Positions 21,937-32,789 of a stretch of 64,000 nucleotides of DNA are shown in pieces. Origin of the DNA: Eucommia ulmoides (taxonomy: Eukaryota; Streptophyta; Magnoliopsida; Garryales; Eucommiaceae). The number at the start of each line of letters is the position of its first letter. Within the stretch, counting starts at the first letter, position 1. The stretch lies in NCBI GenBank assembly GCA_016647705.1, contig CM028327.1, forward strand, positions 45,091,114-45,155,113, given 5' to 3'. Made by a program: the position numbers and the translations under genes. The notes below the pieces were generated by a model. It had not been told where the DNA came from, did not search any database, and saw only the letters and a list, made by a program, of their open reading frames with translations.

Positions 21937-22353
21937 CTACTTTCTCACTCCCTTTCTATTTTTTCTCTCTCTCTCTTCACCCCCATTATTATCCTCCTCT
22001 AATTCTTCATCCGACTTACTTCTTACCTTATTATCTATCACTCGCCCACTCCTTAGGGTAGTTATGGCCTGAACGTGTTCATTAGAAACACTAGTCTCAG
22101 CCATGTCATGTCCCTTAGGATTACTCACAGGTTGACTAGGAAGTTTTTCCTGATCCCTACGATGCATAGTATTGGCTAGTTGACCCATTTGTGTCTCTAA
22201 GTTTGTTATGGTTTGGGATTGGTTAGCTAGTTGACCTATTTGTGTCTCTAAGTTTGATATGGTTTGGGATTGGTTAGCTAGTTGACCCATTTGATTTTTT
22301 AGCATTGCTATATCTTGAGATTGATTTTTTATTATAGATATTAATTCGTCCAT
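21937..22353 (-). pseudogene. Gag-pol linker with repeated coiled-coil units
   Basis: A 138-residue frame starts MDELISIIKNQSQDIAML and has three tandem copies of a GQLANQSQTI.NLETQ-like unit, predicted coiled coil, then a charged tail with SNPKGHDM. This segment is typical of the end of Athila gag. The repeat is also visible in the DNA as about 60-bp units at 22177-22290. Confidence 0.8.
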
Positions 22354-22553
22354 CTGCGGGTCCCTAGCGGATTGAAAATATTGATTAGATGGGTGAGATT
22401 GTGAGTACTGCTGAGATTGATTTTGAAAATTTTATCTTGGGGTTGATTTATTGGTGGGCATTGATTTGATTGTCGCCATGAAAAATTAGGATGATTCCGC
22501 CTCCCAAGGTTTTAGGTGTTAGAATACGGATTGGTCTCATTTCTCGTCATTGA

Positions 22554-23582
22554 TTAAGCAGCATTAACTTGCTCTTGCACATATTCAGGATATTGAGAAC
22601 TGAGATGACAATCCGTTATTAGGTGAGATACATTTTGACACAACGCACAGGGTTCAAAGGTTTGAGATTGAGGAAATGTGGATTGATTATTACTCATCAA
22701 TTGTCCTAGGGATTTTGAGAGATTTGTTACCAACTCATTTTGATTTATTTCGTTAACCCCAACTCTTTGATTGGTTATTGGTGAGGTTAAATTTCCTCTA
22801 TCTCGTCTCCCTAACGCATCATGTTGTAGTGAATTTTCACTTAGGTTTTCAAATAATTCCCATGCCTCATCTTCAGATTTCATTAGAAATGTGCCTCCAC
22901 ATGAAGCATCTACCATTTGGCGGTTACTCCCATCTAGTCTTTCGTAGAAGCTTTGCACTAATTGCCATCTCGGGACTTGATGATGTGGACATTGGCGTAA
23001 TAATTCTTTTAATCGTTCCCAACTTTCATGGAATTGTTCACTCGAAGATTGGGTGAACGTAGTAAGAGCTCTTCTCACTTGATCTGTTTTTCCTATAGGA
23101 TAATATTTCCTAAGGAATTCTTTCTGCATGTCAGCCCAAGTTCCAATGGAAGCTGGGGCTAAAGACTGCATCCAATATTTAGTTTTATCTTTTAGGGAAA
23201 ACAGGAATAATCTTAACCTAACTACATTGTCAGATAAATTGGATATTTTAAACATTGTGCAAAGTTCCAAAAATTCATCCAAATGTTTATATGGGTTATC
23301 TGTGCTCATTCCATAATAATTAGGTAACATTTGAATTTTTGACGATTTGATTTCAAAATTATTCTCACCCGCTATAGTTGGTAAGCGGATACATGACGAG
23401 GATACGTACGTTGAATGAGTGTAGTACTCCTTTAGGGATTTTGGTATATCTCCCATATTAATTTCTTTGATAATTAGTTCTAGTATAGGATTATTAAATT
23501 TAGATCTTGCTTTTCTAGGAACGTTATCTAAAATGGCGTTTAAGAGTGTATCCCTATGATTACGTGATCGTCTACTGTTCAT
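22554..23582 (-). CDS. Athila gag (capsid/nucleocapsid), one open frame
   Basis: A 342-residue frame starts MNSRRSRNHRDT. It contains the retrotransposon gag core (KYWMQSLAPASIGTWADM then QKEFLRKYYPIGKTDQVRRA, about residues 135-180, and LKELLRQCPHHQVP after it). At the end is a CCHC zinc knuckle, CALCQNVSHLITDC, for RNA packaging. The start is the first Met of the frame and sits about 200 bases from the nested insertion. It is open but belongs to a dead element. Confidence 0.85.
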   Translation of the reverse strand: MNSRRSRNHRDTLLNAILDNVPRKARSKFNNPILELIIKEINMGDIPKSLKEYYTHSTYVSSSCIRLPTIAGENNFEIKSSKIQMLPNYYGMSTDNPYKHLDEFLELCTMFKISNLSDNVVRLRLFLFSLKDKTKYWMQSLAPASIGTWADMQKEFLRKYYPIGKTDQVRRALTTFTQSSSEQFHESWERLKELLRQCPHHQVPRWQLVQSFYERLDGSNRQMVDASCGGTFLMKSEDEAWELFENLSENSLQHDALGRRDRGNLTSPITNQRVGVNEINQNELVTNLSKSLGQLMSNNQSTFPQSQTFEPCALCQNVSHLITDCHLSSQYPEYVQEQVNAA

Positions 23583-23789
23583 GCATAGGTTCCCTCAATG
23601 TCAAATACTAAACCAATTAATTTTTTTTTTTCAAGAGATAATATCCAATAAGCTAAAAATAAAAATAAATAAATAAAAAGAATAAAATAAAATAAAATAA
23701 AGAACAAGACTGGTAAATTAGAACGTGGAACCTGGTGTCCGTAGGTAGTAATGACAATTGAATTCAACCCGGTTACCAAAGTGGGCGTT
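23583..23789 (-). other. Athila leader upstream of gag
   Basis: AT-rich untranslated leader. The primer-binding site and adjoining LTR end expected here are absent, replaced at about 23790 by sequence from another gypsy family. Confidence 0.5.
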
Positions 23790-23939
23790 GGTCAGCCCGG
23801 CTGGGCCGTCGCTTAGTGCACGGCTGCGGTCACTCGCTGCGTGCCCGCCACCCTGTGGTTCACCTTTATTTTTTTCGCGCTGAGCGTCGGTTCGTGCTCA
23901 GGGCTTGTTCATGGTGAACGTGTGTCGTCCTAAAATTTG

Positions 23940-24450
23940 AAAAAATTCGGGGTCGCCCTGCCGTGCTACCTGGCCCCGGACCCCGACCATATGGAAGCAT
24001 ATTTCAAATTAGCTCCTCTAAAAAAGTTCAACTCTTGAAAAATCATCGCCGTGAAATCTTAAAACTTTGGGGTCGCCCTGCCGTGCTACCTGACCCCGGA
24101 CCCCGGTGGTATGGGAACCTATTTCAAATTAGCTCATCTAAAAAAGTTCAACTCTTAAAAAATCGACGTCCTGGAAATCGAAGAAATTCAGGGTCGCCCT
24201 GCCATACTACCTGACCCTGGACCCCCGTGGTATGGGAGCTTATTTCAAATTAGCTCATCTAAAAAAGTTAAACTCCTGAAAAATTATCGCCGTGAAATCG
24301 AAAAAACTCGGGGTTGTCCTGCATTGCTACCTGACCCCGGACCCCGACCATATGGAGGCCTATTTCGAATAAGCTCCTCAGGAAAAAACTAATTTCGAAT
24401 AAGCTCCTCAAGAAAAAACTAACTCTTGAAAAAATGTCGATCAAAGGTGT
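23940..24450. repeat. Tandem repeat, period about 120 bp, four units
   Basis: Units begin GGGGTCGCCCTGCCGTGCTA near 23949, 24069, 24188 and 24309 and share 'TACCTGACCCCGGACCCC', TTTCAAATTAGCTC and AAAAAAGTTCAACTC blocks. Two further units occur at 44330-44600 in the larger copy of the element. Confidence 0.9.
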
Positions 24451-24547
24451 TTCTCGCGCTTCGAAGTCTCCGGGACACCCGTGTCAGCCAGGAATTGATA
24501 TCCCTAACCGCCTCGCTTCCCTCGCCGTACACGGCTAGGAGGGCAAC

Positions 24548-25344
24548 TGATGAGGGTATTTTTGGGTACCTTTGAGTCAACACTTGGGACTTGACCACGT
24601 GTCAACCCTCGCAATGACAGGGACGTATTCCGGAATCCACAATGCCATACTAGAGCATTCACCGACTATGGCTCTTCCCTGGAATCCCATTTATACCCAG
24701 AGAGGAGCGAGAAGCCCCGCAGGGATGTGCCCCTCTCAGCTCTGCGCCGTGCCCTCGGCGATCAGTTTCAGGGACTCAGTCGTTCACCTCGACCGGCTCC
24801 TATTTTCACCTTGTTTCTTCTCCAAGGTTCCACGGATCTCTGCTCTCCTCTACTAGCTCACAGCCATAGGCCTGACAAGGCCTGCGGGCTTCGCCAAATG
24901 GGCCCGAAAAGCCCAAGCCCAATGATTATCTCCTAAATGCCCCAGATTATCGGCTAAACACAGGATTTCGACTAACTAAACGTGTTTAGGCCCGACTAAT
25001 CATCTCTAACTCCTATATATATCGGGGGCTATGTAAGCCCAAGGTACGCTTTAATGACTTACATTATACGCGAGTTCATTTGTTTGCTTACTATATTCTG
25101 TATATTTTCTCTCTGAGCACTGATTACCACGCCGGAGGGACTTTACCGGGATAAACCCCGGTCTGAGCCTTCTGCAGGTACACTCCCTGAGGAGTAGGAC
25201 TCTAGACATAGCAGGTCAGTCCTCCTAGGACCCAGCACAGCTCACGCGAGAACTTTTCAACCGACAACTCTACCTCAGCAAGATGACCCACCTATCATCC
25301 GACTGGACCATACTCGAGGTGTGTACCAGTTTTATGCACCAACA
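24548..25344 (+). repeat. LTR of gag-only gypsy family (reverse relative to 37021-37820)
   Basis: Plus strand TGATGAGGGTATTTTTGG to TTTTATGCACCAACA. This is the reverse complement of the LTRs at 37021-37820 and 48453-49195, with similar length (797 bp). Confidence 0.9.
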
Positions 25345-26215
25345 GAATCTAAAATCAAAATCTCTACAAGAACATTTCGAAATTAAATTCAATCACGATT
25401 TATACCATATATCAAGCACAAAATTCATCATCATATAATTGTTTACACAAACTAAAATTAATCCAAAAATACAATATTGCATAAACTAAAATACAAACCA
25501 TAATCTTAACCCAGTTAGGAGAAGATTAGCCGTTCATTGCGGTTGTTCTTCCCAATAAGATATTCAACATAAATTTCATTGAAGAATCACCTCTAAAATC
25601 CAACCGTAGAGTATACAAATTGTGAATGGAGTTTTATGAACACTAAAAAAAAGAAAACTAAGCAGTCACTGTTGAAGACAAGAAAAATAAAATAAAAAAA
25701 ATGAACTCCCCTTCCCCTGCTGAACTCTCACCTTAAAAAGAGAAAAGAAAAAACAGCTAAAACAAAACTTAAAAAGGAAAAAAAAATCCTCTCCTTAATA
25801 ACCCCAATGCTGCCTCTTTTTAAACCACATTCTGTTGGCTAAAAGGAAAATGAAAAAAAACTAGGAAAAAGAACATGAAAAAGGAATAAATCCACTCCCA
25901 AAATTTCTCCCTCATTTCTTATAAAAAAAAAGAACCTTTTTTATTCTATAATCAATGGCCATTTAATGGGCATGTCCATTTCCTTGTTAATTAGACCTGC
26001 CGTTAGTTGGTCTTAGGTGTGCCCACGATGCATGGTGACTGGGCTGGGTCTGGGTCAGGTGAGCTCCGTTTTGCTCCAAATTACAACGCTTTTACTTCAA
26101 TTTCAAAAATCTACAAAAATAAGTAAAATAAACTAATTATACTACTTTAATTTATTTAAGATAATAACAAAACGTAGATTAGTGATATTAGATTGCGTAA
26201 AATGTAGCGCGATCA
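25345..26215 (-). repeat. Athila 5' LTR remnant
   Basis: It starts at ATCTAAAATCAAAATCTC, corresponding to about position 15898 of the 3' LTR, and runs to the terminal CGATCA. The first 500 or so bases and the PBS were lost to the nested fragment. Similarity to the 3' LTR is patchy. Confidence 0.7.
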
Positions 26216-27560
26216 GCGATCTGAAGAGCACTCCTATTGTTACAGTGTAAGGTAGTGGCAGTAGGAGAAAAGATGCATATGTCAGCGAGTAGCCATTAAA
26301 GTCAGATAAGTTCTAAAGTTGCATCAGCCATGACATGATATTCAGCTTTAGTACTGGAGCGAGCAACCACAGTTTGTTTCTTACTACGCTAGGAAATGAG
26401 AGAATTACCCAAAAAGAAACAATAATCAGTGGTTAATCTGTCTGTGGGGTCTCCAGCCCAATCGACTTTAGAATAAACTTGTAAGGTGGGAGCAGATTGA
26501 GTTGAGAAATGAAGTCCATGAAATAAAGTACCATCGACATACTGAAGAATGCGAAGAACAACCGAGTAATAAGTGATCTGAGGAGCGGACAAGAACTGAC
26601 TGACCTGATGAACGACATAGGCAATGTAAGTGACTGTGAGATATACAAAACTTCCAAGCAGTTGGCGATATAGAGTAACATCCTGAAGAAGTGAACCATC
26701 GAGTGGGGTAAGTCTAACGTTCGGTTCAAGAGGAGTAGTGGCAGTGGTTGAGTCAGTGATCTCAGCCTTGGAAAGGAGATCCGAGGCATACTTGGCCTGA
26801 GAGAGAAAATATCCATCAGAATCAGATGAGACTTCGAGGCCAAGAAAATAGGTGAGCATGCTAAGATCTTTCATCTCGAATTGGCTACTGATGAACTTTT
26901 TGAGTTCAGAAATACCACGTAGATTATCTTCAGTAATAACCATATCATCCACATATAGTAAAAGAACGATAATATCGTTGGTAGTATGGAGAATAAATAG
27001 AGTTGAATCATGAGCACTAGGTGTGAACCTAAACTAGTGAATGGTAGTGTTGAATTTGGCGAACCAGGCGCGTGGAGCTTGTTTCAAACCATATAGGGCA
27101 CGACGAAGGCTACAAACTTTATTTCGAGGGACATCCAGACCAGGAAAGGTATACATATAGACTTCCTCAAGAAGATTGTCATTGATAAATGCATTTTGAC
27201 ATCCATTTAAAATAGAGTCCATCTTCAAATGGTGGCGAAGACAAAAAGTGTACGGACAAATGTGAGCCTCACTACGGGAGCAAATGTCTCTTCATAGTCA
27301 ATGCTATATTCTTGAACAAATCCCTTAGCAACAAGTCTGGATTTATATCGTTCAACAGAGCTATCAAAAAGCGTATTTATCTTAAACACCGATTCGTACC
27401 CAATAAAAGTTTTTCCAGGGGCAGATCAATAATATCCCAGATATGAGTTTTGGCTAGGGTTGAAGATCTTGGTCCATTGTTTTTTACCAAAGAGGATTAC
27501 TACTTGCTTTTTTATAGGATTGAGACTCATGTAGATGAAGTATAATGAAAAAATAATGAT
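26216..27560 (-). pseudogene. Copia reverse transcriptase and RNase H
   Basis: RT begins near 27230 (QNAFINDNLLEEVYM, then CSLRRALYGLKQAPRAWFAK). The catalytic YVDDMVI box is at about 26945, followed by FEMKDLSMLTYFLGLEV. RNase H follows with SSTKAEYHVMADATLELI and CNNRSALQIA, where it is cut off. Frameshifts lie around 26960-27030 and 27230-27480, and stops occur near 26391 and 26305. Confidence 0.92.
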
Positions 27561-27684
27561 AATCAGCAAGATAAGGAGGGCGATGAGTTATCCTGATCGA
27601 TCTTTGGGAGTGATCTGGAGGATGGCTCTCAGAGGGAGTCGATGCAAACTTATCAGACATAGGAATATCATCGGGCACGACCAA

Positions 27685-28720
27685 TTAAGTCGGAGGAGTG
27701 AGATCAGCTAGTGGTTCTAGAGATGGAGTTGGGTCTGGAGAGGTAGGGTCAGCTGGTGGTTCTGGAACGGAATAGGTGATATCAACGGATGATTCTGAGG
27801 TGGACTCAACAGTACCTGAAATTGGATTATTAGGAAATAACTCAATAGATGTATTAGTAAAGAATCTAGAATTAGTGATGGTTGACATGTCAAACGACCG
27901 TAAGGAAAAGAATATTTGATGTTCCCAAAAACTAACATGACGATAGATACAAAGAGTTTTAGAAATGCGATCCCAGCACCGATACCCCTTATGTTCAATA
28001 CTATATTCAATGAAACAATACAGGTGAGCCCTTGATTGTAGTTTGTTGTGTTCATGTGGTTTGGGAAGAACAAAACAAGCGCAACCAAAGACTTTGAGTT
28101 CAGAGTAATTAGGAAGTTTACCGAAAAGGTGCTCGAATATGGACTGATTCTGGATTGTGGCGGAAGTGACACGGTTGATTGTGTACACTGCGATTAAGGA
28201 AACATTACTCCAGAAATGGTCAGGACATGATGGCAAAATGAGTAGAGCACGAATTGTGTCAAGAATATGTTTATATTTGCGTTTGGCTCGTTCATTTTGT
28301 TAGAAGGTTCCAGGGCACGAGCGATGGGAGAGCTTGCCATTTTTATAAAGTAGGTTTAGAAAAACACGGTCTTTGTATTCATTTGCATTATCTGAACTAA
28401 AAACTTTGATATTCCGAGAGAATTGATTTCAAAGCATAGAAGAAAAATCAGAATATATTTAAAATAGTTTAGATCTGTTTTTTATAAGAAACAACTATGT
28501 ATAACGAGAATAATCATCCATAAATATAATAAAATAGAGAGCACCACCCATTGATGCATGAGGACATGGCCCTCAAACATCAGAATGTACTAAATCAAAA
28601 GGTAGAAGAGAGACAGACTAACTCTCATTAAAAGGTAAAGCTGATTGTTTTGCAAGTTGACAATGAATATAATGAAAAGAATCATGCTAAAATGAACCTA
28701 ATTGACCACTAGAAAGAAGA
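27685..28720 (-). pseudogene. Copia integrase
   Basis: It includes LPFDLVHSDV (first catalytic Asp), FIIFMDDYSRYT, SSDNANEYK (second Asp), an ERAKRK segment (catalytic Glu, after a damaged Q-N pair) and HFWSNVSLIAVYTINRV then FEHLFGKLPNYSELKVFGC. The 183-residue frame 27685-28236 covers the C-terminal half and runs into a Pro/Ser/Thr-rich linker. Stops interrupt the N-terminal half. Confidence 0.9.
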
Positions 28721-28769
28721 GAACGTAGACGACTGGATGAAGTGTGACTTAACCGAGAGTGCTATAATT

Positions 28770-29450
28770 CTATGGTGAGAGTGCTGGGATAGATGCGGCT
28801 GATTGGTTTGGTGATGGTGAGGATGAGACTAGGAGGTGAGTGAGGTCAAAGAGGCGTCCAACTTTACGGCCGATTCCAAGGAGTTTTTCTGTCTGAAGGT
28901 CCTGTAGACGACAACCAGTGGAAGAAAAATGCAAGTCAAGTCCAATATCACATAGTTGTCCAACAGATATAAGGTTAAGCATAAGATTAATGACCAAATA
29001 TGTGTTAGGGAGAGACAAATAAGAACTGTCAACATGTCCAGTGTGGCTGACCAATATATTTGATCCATTGGCAGTGCGAATAGTAGGTACATGATCATCA
29101 CTGGTTTTAGAGAAAAAGATAGAGGTATCAGAAGTCACGTGATTGCAACAGGCAGAATCAAAATACTATCAGGATGTACCTAGTGTAGCTGACATGACTA
29201 TATTATTACTAATTTTATTTAGAGCCTCAGTAAGTGCGGTGCAGAGACCACTCTAATCAGATAGAGAGTTGGATCAAGTTGGCGTAGTATCAGTGGCTAC
29301 AAGAGTAGCATGCTTTGACTTAGAATATTACCGATTGCAAGAGCCTCGAGAACGATATTGGTTCCCATTTGACTGATTTCCAGATGAAAGTTTAGGGTAG
29401 TTTGCAAGATAGTTGCCAGGTTCTGTATAGGTGGTAGGGGCGTGGAAACA
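28770..29450 (-). pseudogene. Copia protease and pre-integrase region
   Basis: The minus strand has YFDSACCNHVTSD (DSA where active proteases have DSG), then HVPTIRTANGSNILVSHTG and LISVGQLCDIGLDLHFS, a pattern typical of the Copia protease-to-GAG-pre-integrase segment. The DSA substitution would remove activity. The region runs up to the solo LTR at 29451. Confidence 0.85.
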
Positions 29451-29770
29451 TGCCTTCTACTTACACTCGCAAGTATACGAGGTCTAAGTTTAAGTATAGT
29501 GTAATCGTTAAGATCGGGTTATTATATCCACAGGGATTGTTGTCGTTACTATCGAATACTGCGTTTGTCGTGACCTAATTTTATCTAGGCGAAAAACAAA
29601 TGTATTTAATTAATTAAACTAATACTAATATATCCTAAATCAACTACACTAATATGTTAATATGTTTTAGGGTGAAGAATTGTATAGGGATTAACATGTT
29701 TACGAATACGTGTTCGATCTCGATTTACTCACGGTTACGTTATTCGACCAATTTGACAACTTTGGTACTT

Positions 29771-30150
29771 AAACTCTACCGCCACCTCTTCCGAGTGTAA
29801 GACGGGGGAATACATGACTTCGAGTCAACGGAGAAGTCCCCTTCAATGTCTTAACGACCCTAGGTCACGTGAGTCTCGCCCAGCATCATTGATTGCACAC
29901 AATCTAACTCCCTCTCGGGTTATTGGATCGTCGCGTTGTATTTACCCTATCGACAATCTCTGTTCTAAAACTCTCTTGCCACCTCTCCCGAGTGTAAGAT
30001 GAGGGATATAACGCAACTTCGAGTCAACGAAGAAGTCCCCCTCAATGTCTTAACGACCCTAGGTAGCGTGTGTTTAGCCTCACGTCATCGATTGTCCACG
30101 ATTCAAACCCCGACCGGGTTATAGAATCGTGGCGTTTGTTTACCCTAATC
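29771..30150. repeat. Tandem duplication, unit about 190 bp
   Basis: Two consecutive copies share 'CTC(T/C)CCGAGTGTAAGA', ACTTCGAGTCAACG(G/A)AGAAG, TGTCTTAACGACCCTAGGT and 'CGGGTTAT(T/A)G(G/A)ATCGT'. Confidence 0.85.
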
Positions 30151-30654
30151 CGAATCCGGGGTTTATCAAAACCTCATATTCTCCATTTATCTAACTAAGC
30201 ATGATAAACAAACAATACTATAAATACAATTAAACTACGAAGAACAAACATAAACGCAACACTGAAATCATCCAAACAACGTATTTATAAATTTATTGTT
30301 AATCCCTACTACAATCCATATTTAACTCGGGGCTATAGCTGCATATACAATAAAATAACGAGCTAAATATGCTCACATGATCTTAAGATAAAGAAATAAG
30401 GAAAAATGATCGAAGAACTTAGCCTCGTCCGAAGATAAACCGCTAAGAACGCTCAACGATCGATTCGCTGTCTTCTCCACTTCGGGATGTGAGCTCCACA
30501 CCTAAAACTCCTAAATATACCCTTAGATATAGCCTAAGGGGCTCAAAAAGCCAAGGGGCCAAGAGAGATATTGGCCAAGGGGGAGGAGATGGGGTATTTA
30601 TAGCCAAAATATCTCAAAAATATCTAAAAATATCTCAAGACTGTGCAGGGCAAA

Positions 30655-30937
30655 TCCGCCTAAGCGGTGGATTCTTCGCCTAGGCAGAGTTAGGTCGGTT
30701 AAATCTGATCGTCTAGGCAGTGAAGTAGGCGGTGGACTGGGAGAACATTCTGTTGAAATTCCACCTAGGCAAAGAAAACTTCGCCTAGGCGAGTGGTTGT
30801 CAGTAGCCCATTACATCTTCTGCTGGATTTCCGCCTAGGCGATGGAATTTTCGCCTAGGCGGTCGTTCGTCAGTAACACTTTGCTCTTCTCTGCATCTTC
30901 ACCGCTTAGGCGGTGGTCTGGACGCCTAAGTGGTGGG
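30655..30937. repeat. Cluster of CGCCTAGGCG-like palindromes (second locus)
   Basis: At least eight variants occur, including CCGCCTAAGCGGTGGATTC, TTCGCCTAGGCGAG, CCGCCTAGGCGATGG, TTCGCCTAGGCGG and CCGCTTAGGCGGTGG. They are often paired with a 10-15 base spacer. They match the cluster at 10384-10522 over more than the palindrome itself (GTGGATT.TTCG.CTAGGC). Confidence 0.85.
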
Positions 30938-31159
30938 CCTGTTTAATCTTTTAGCCTCCGAGCTTGTTTATCTACCGTAACTTCGAACCGCTTTGGTTCG
31001 ATCTCATCGTTTTAGCTCCAGTTTCCTATATTTTTCCCCCCCACACCTAAGTTATACAAAAAGTATGAAAACTAATTAAAACATAATAAAAATAGCTATA
31101 AACACATTCGAAAACTAACAAATTCTGATTGAAAATAGATAGATTTTTCACACCTATCA

Positions 31160-31972
31160 ATAGGCTTTACCCAAGCGAGAAGGACATTTGATCAATTCAT
31201 ACCCTTGTGAATGACAATACCTGCAGAATAAGAGCTTCTAGGATAGGTTGACCTAGGCAGCTGGTGTAGTAAGAGCAATTGGTGCTGCAGGAGCAATTGG
31301 TGCTGCAAGGGAAATATCAGTATGAGATCCTTGTAATGTGGAAAGATGTGTTTCCTCACTGAGTAGATCAGAAAGGGCATCGTTTAGGGAAGATATCGCG
31401 CCCCGGTGTAGGATTGAAGCTCGTACATGCTCAAATTCCTTTCTCAAGCCCATCAAGAATTGCATAGTGCTTGTCTCAGTTCGGTACTTTCAAGGAACAT
31501 TAGCGTCTTTTGTGCATTCCCAAGTTGGCTTAGTGATAGTCAACTGGTCCCACACGGCAGTCATCTGAGATAGGAAAGAGTTGATAGTTTGCACAGGTTC
31601 TTAGTGCATGCTATGAAGGGTGGAAAGAAGAGGATACCGATTTGAGATGTTTGCCCTGGTGTAGCGATGCTGGAGAAGATCCCAAGCTTCTTTAACTGTC
31701 TGGAGTATACCAAATTGAAATTTTATCTTTCGGATGACGGTGACACGAAACCATGGGAAAATTTGGTGATTTTTGCTATCCCAGTCCTCTAGACGGTCAA
31801 TGTATTTGAAAACATCTTCGTCCTCTTTCTTATTGGAATCAGTAATATCTTCAGTCACGAAACACCACAATTTTCGTCCACGGAGGAAGTCAGACATTTT
31901 TTGAGCCCACACAACATAATTAGATTAATCCAGAACAATAGTGGTAATTTGAGGTAAGTCCGATTCAGCCAT
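31160..31972 (-). pseudogene. Copia gag
   Basis: The minus-strand start ATG at 31972 gives MAESDLPQITTIVLD, then a stop, then WAQKMSDFLRGRKLWCFV and WDLLQHRYTRANISNRY, the standard Copia gag (UBN2-type) pattern. Later come TMQFLMGLRKEFEHVRASIL and the zinc-knuckle CRYCHSQGYELIKC, in which the usual His is Tyr. Several stops and frameshifts. The frame is cut by the solo LTR right after the knuckle. Confidence 0.9.
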
Positions 31973-32777
31973 AGGCACATAGAGAGAGGCGAACCGGTGT
32001 AGAAACCACAAAAATATAAAAGGAAGTATATTCTGTGAGCCACAAATCACAAAACGGAGGCCAAAAATAGAATTAGAATGTTGAAAAACTTCAGGAACTG
32101 GTCTGACTTTGCAGAAAACTGGTCTAAAAATATTTGAACCGGTCAAAGTAAGCTCCCTAAAAAAAAAACTTCTGACGTGGCAGAGCAATGGTTGACTGGC
32201 GTTGACGTGGCGATCAACAACTGATGTGGTGGTTAACAATTGACGTGGCGATGGCATGGCGATGACATGTCACCATGTGGCGCTGATATGGCACCTGGGG
32301 GGTGGCAACTGACTGGATTGTTAGGGCTGAGGTGACAATGGGAACTGGCTGACAAAACAACCAAGCTTGTGGATCTGAGAGGGGTTGGAGTAGAAAACCT
32401 TTTGCCGGCGCGTGCGTGATTCAACGGTAGTGATTTTTGCATTGTTTGAATTGTCCCATCGAGACGGTTCTGGTGGTATATTGTAAGATAGATTTGGGGC
32501 CCTAGTTGAGGCGACAAAAGCCAAAATCTTAGACGGTGATGTGTGGTAGTACTCAGGTTGTTGAAGGCGTGTGAGGGCGCGTTTGGGCTCCAGTGGCGGT
32601 AAGTTTGGTGGCGTTGTGTTCGTCTTTGCAAGACGAAGACGGTGGTGTGGTGGTTGTTGATACCGGAACGGGATAAAGCCTACAGTAGCGACAAAAGTCT
32701 CGGGAGAATAAAGAAGGAGGCGGCGGAAGCTTTAGAGTTGCGAAAATTTTAAGAAGAATAAGTTCAAGAAAGATTTA
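31973..32777 (-). other. Copia 5' leader
   Basis: Untranslated region between PBS and gag. Near 32165-32290 it holds many short TGACGTGGC/GATGGCATGGCGA repeats. The 132-residue open frame across it lacks any family resemblance. Confidence 0.5.
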
Positions 32778-32789
32778 CTCTTGATACCG
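32778..32789 (-). promoter_or_regulatory. Copia primer-binding site
   Basis: Directly next to the LTR, the minus strand reads CGGTATCAAGAG, close to TGGTATCAGAGC, the sequence complementary to initiator Met-tRNA used by plant copia elements. Confidence 0.75.

Larger units (their letters stand above)
23790..25344 (+). mobile_element. Partial copy of the 37-49 kb gypsy family (3' internal region plus 3' LTR)
   Basis: It consists of internal tandem repeats (23940-24450), a short GC-rich stretch (GCCTCGCTTCCCTCGCCGTA) and a full LTR. All match the 3' end of the element at 37021-49195 in opposite orientation. The 5' half and second LTR are missing. It sits inside the 5' LTR of the Athila element, where it replaces about 500 bases of LTR plus the PBS, so a deletion accompanied or followed the insertion. 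Confidence 0.8.
15386..26215 (-). mobile_element. Athila-lineage Ty3/gypsy retrotransposon, decayed
   Basis: On the minus strand the order is 5' LTR remnant (to 26215), gag, coiled-coil linker, protease, reverse transcriptase, RNase H, integrase, non-coding spacer, PPT and 3' LTR. The gypsy order (RT before integrase), the protease ALLDLGASVNLLP motif and the VVPNSEGELIQTREVTGWR insertion before the RT core are Athila-type traits. No env-like gene is present. Frames are cut by several stops and small indels. Both outer ends carry TGATCG/CGATCA, but the flanks do not match: the left flank is LTR sequence and the right flank is copia pol. A 1.55-kb piece of another gypsy family replaces the PBS and part of the 5' LTR. 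Confidence 0.9.
29451..31159 (-). mobile_element. Solo LTR inside the copia element
   Basis: The ends are TGCCTTCTACTTACACTC and CACACCTATCA. The left end contains the CGCAAGTATACGAGG and TTATATCCACAGGGATTG blocks found near the end of many plant gypsy LTRs. There is no coding content. Copia gag sequence stops at 31160 and resumes as protease leader at 29450, apparently in frame and without duplicated target bases. It contains a roughly 190-bp tandem duplication and the CGCCTAGGCG cluster. Confidence 0.8.

Noticed and set aside
15386-26215. Endogenous pararetrovirus origin for the RT/RNase H stretch
   Set aside because: LTRs, PPT, integrase and Athila-type motifs are present; no movement-protein or viral coat motif was seen.
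32233-32631. 132-residue frame upstream of copia gag
   Set aside because: It lies in the leader between PBS and gag, has no gag-like motif and is built partly on TGACGTGGC short repeats.
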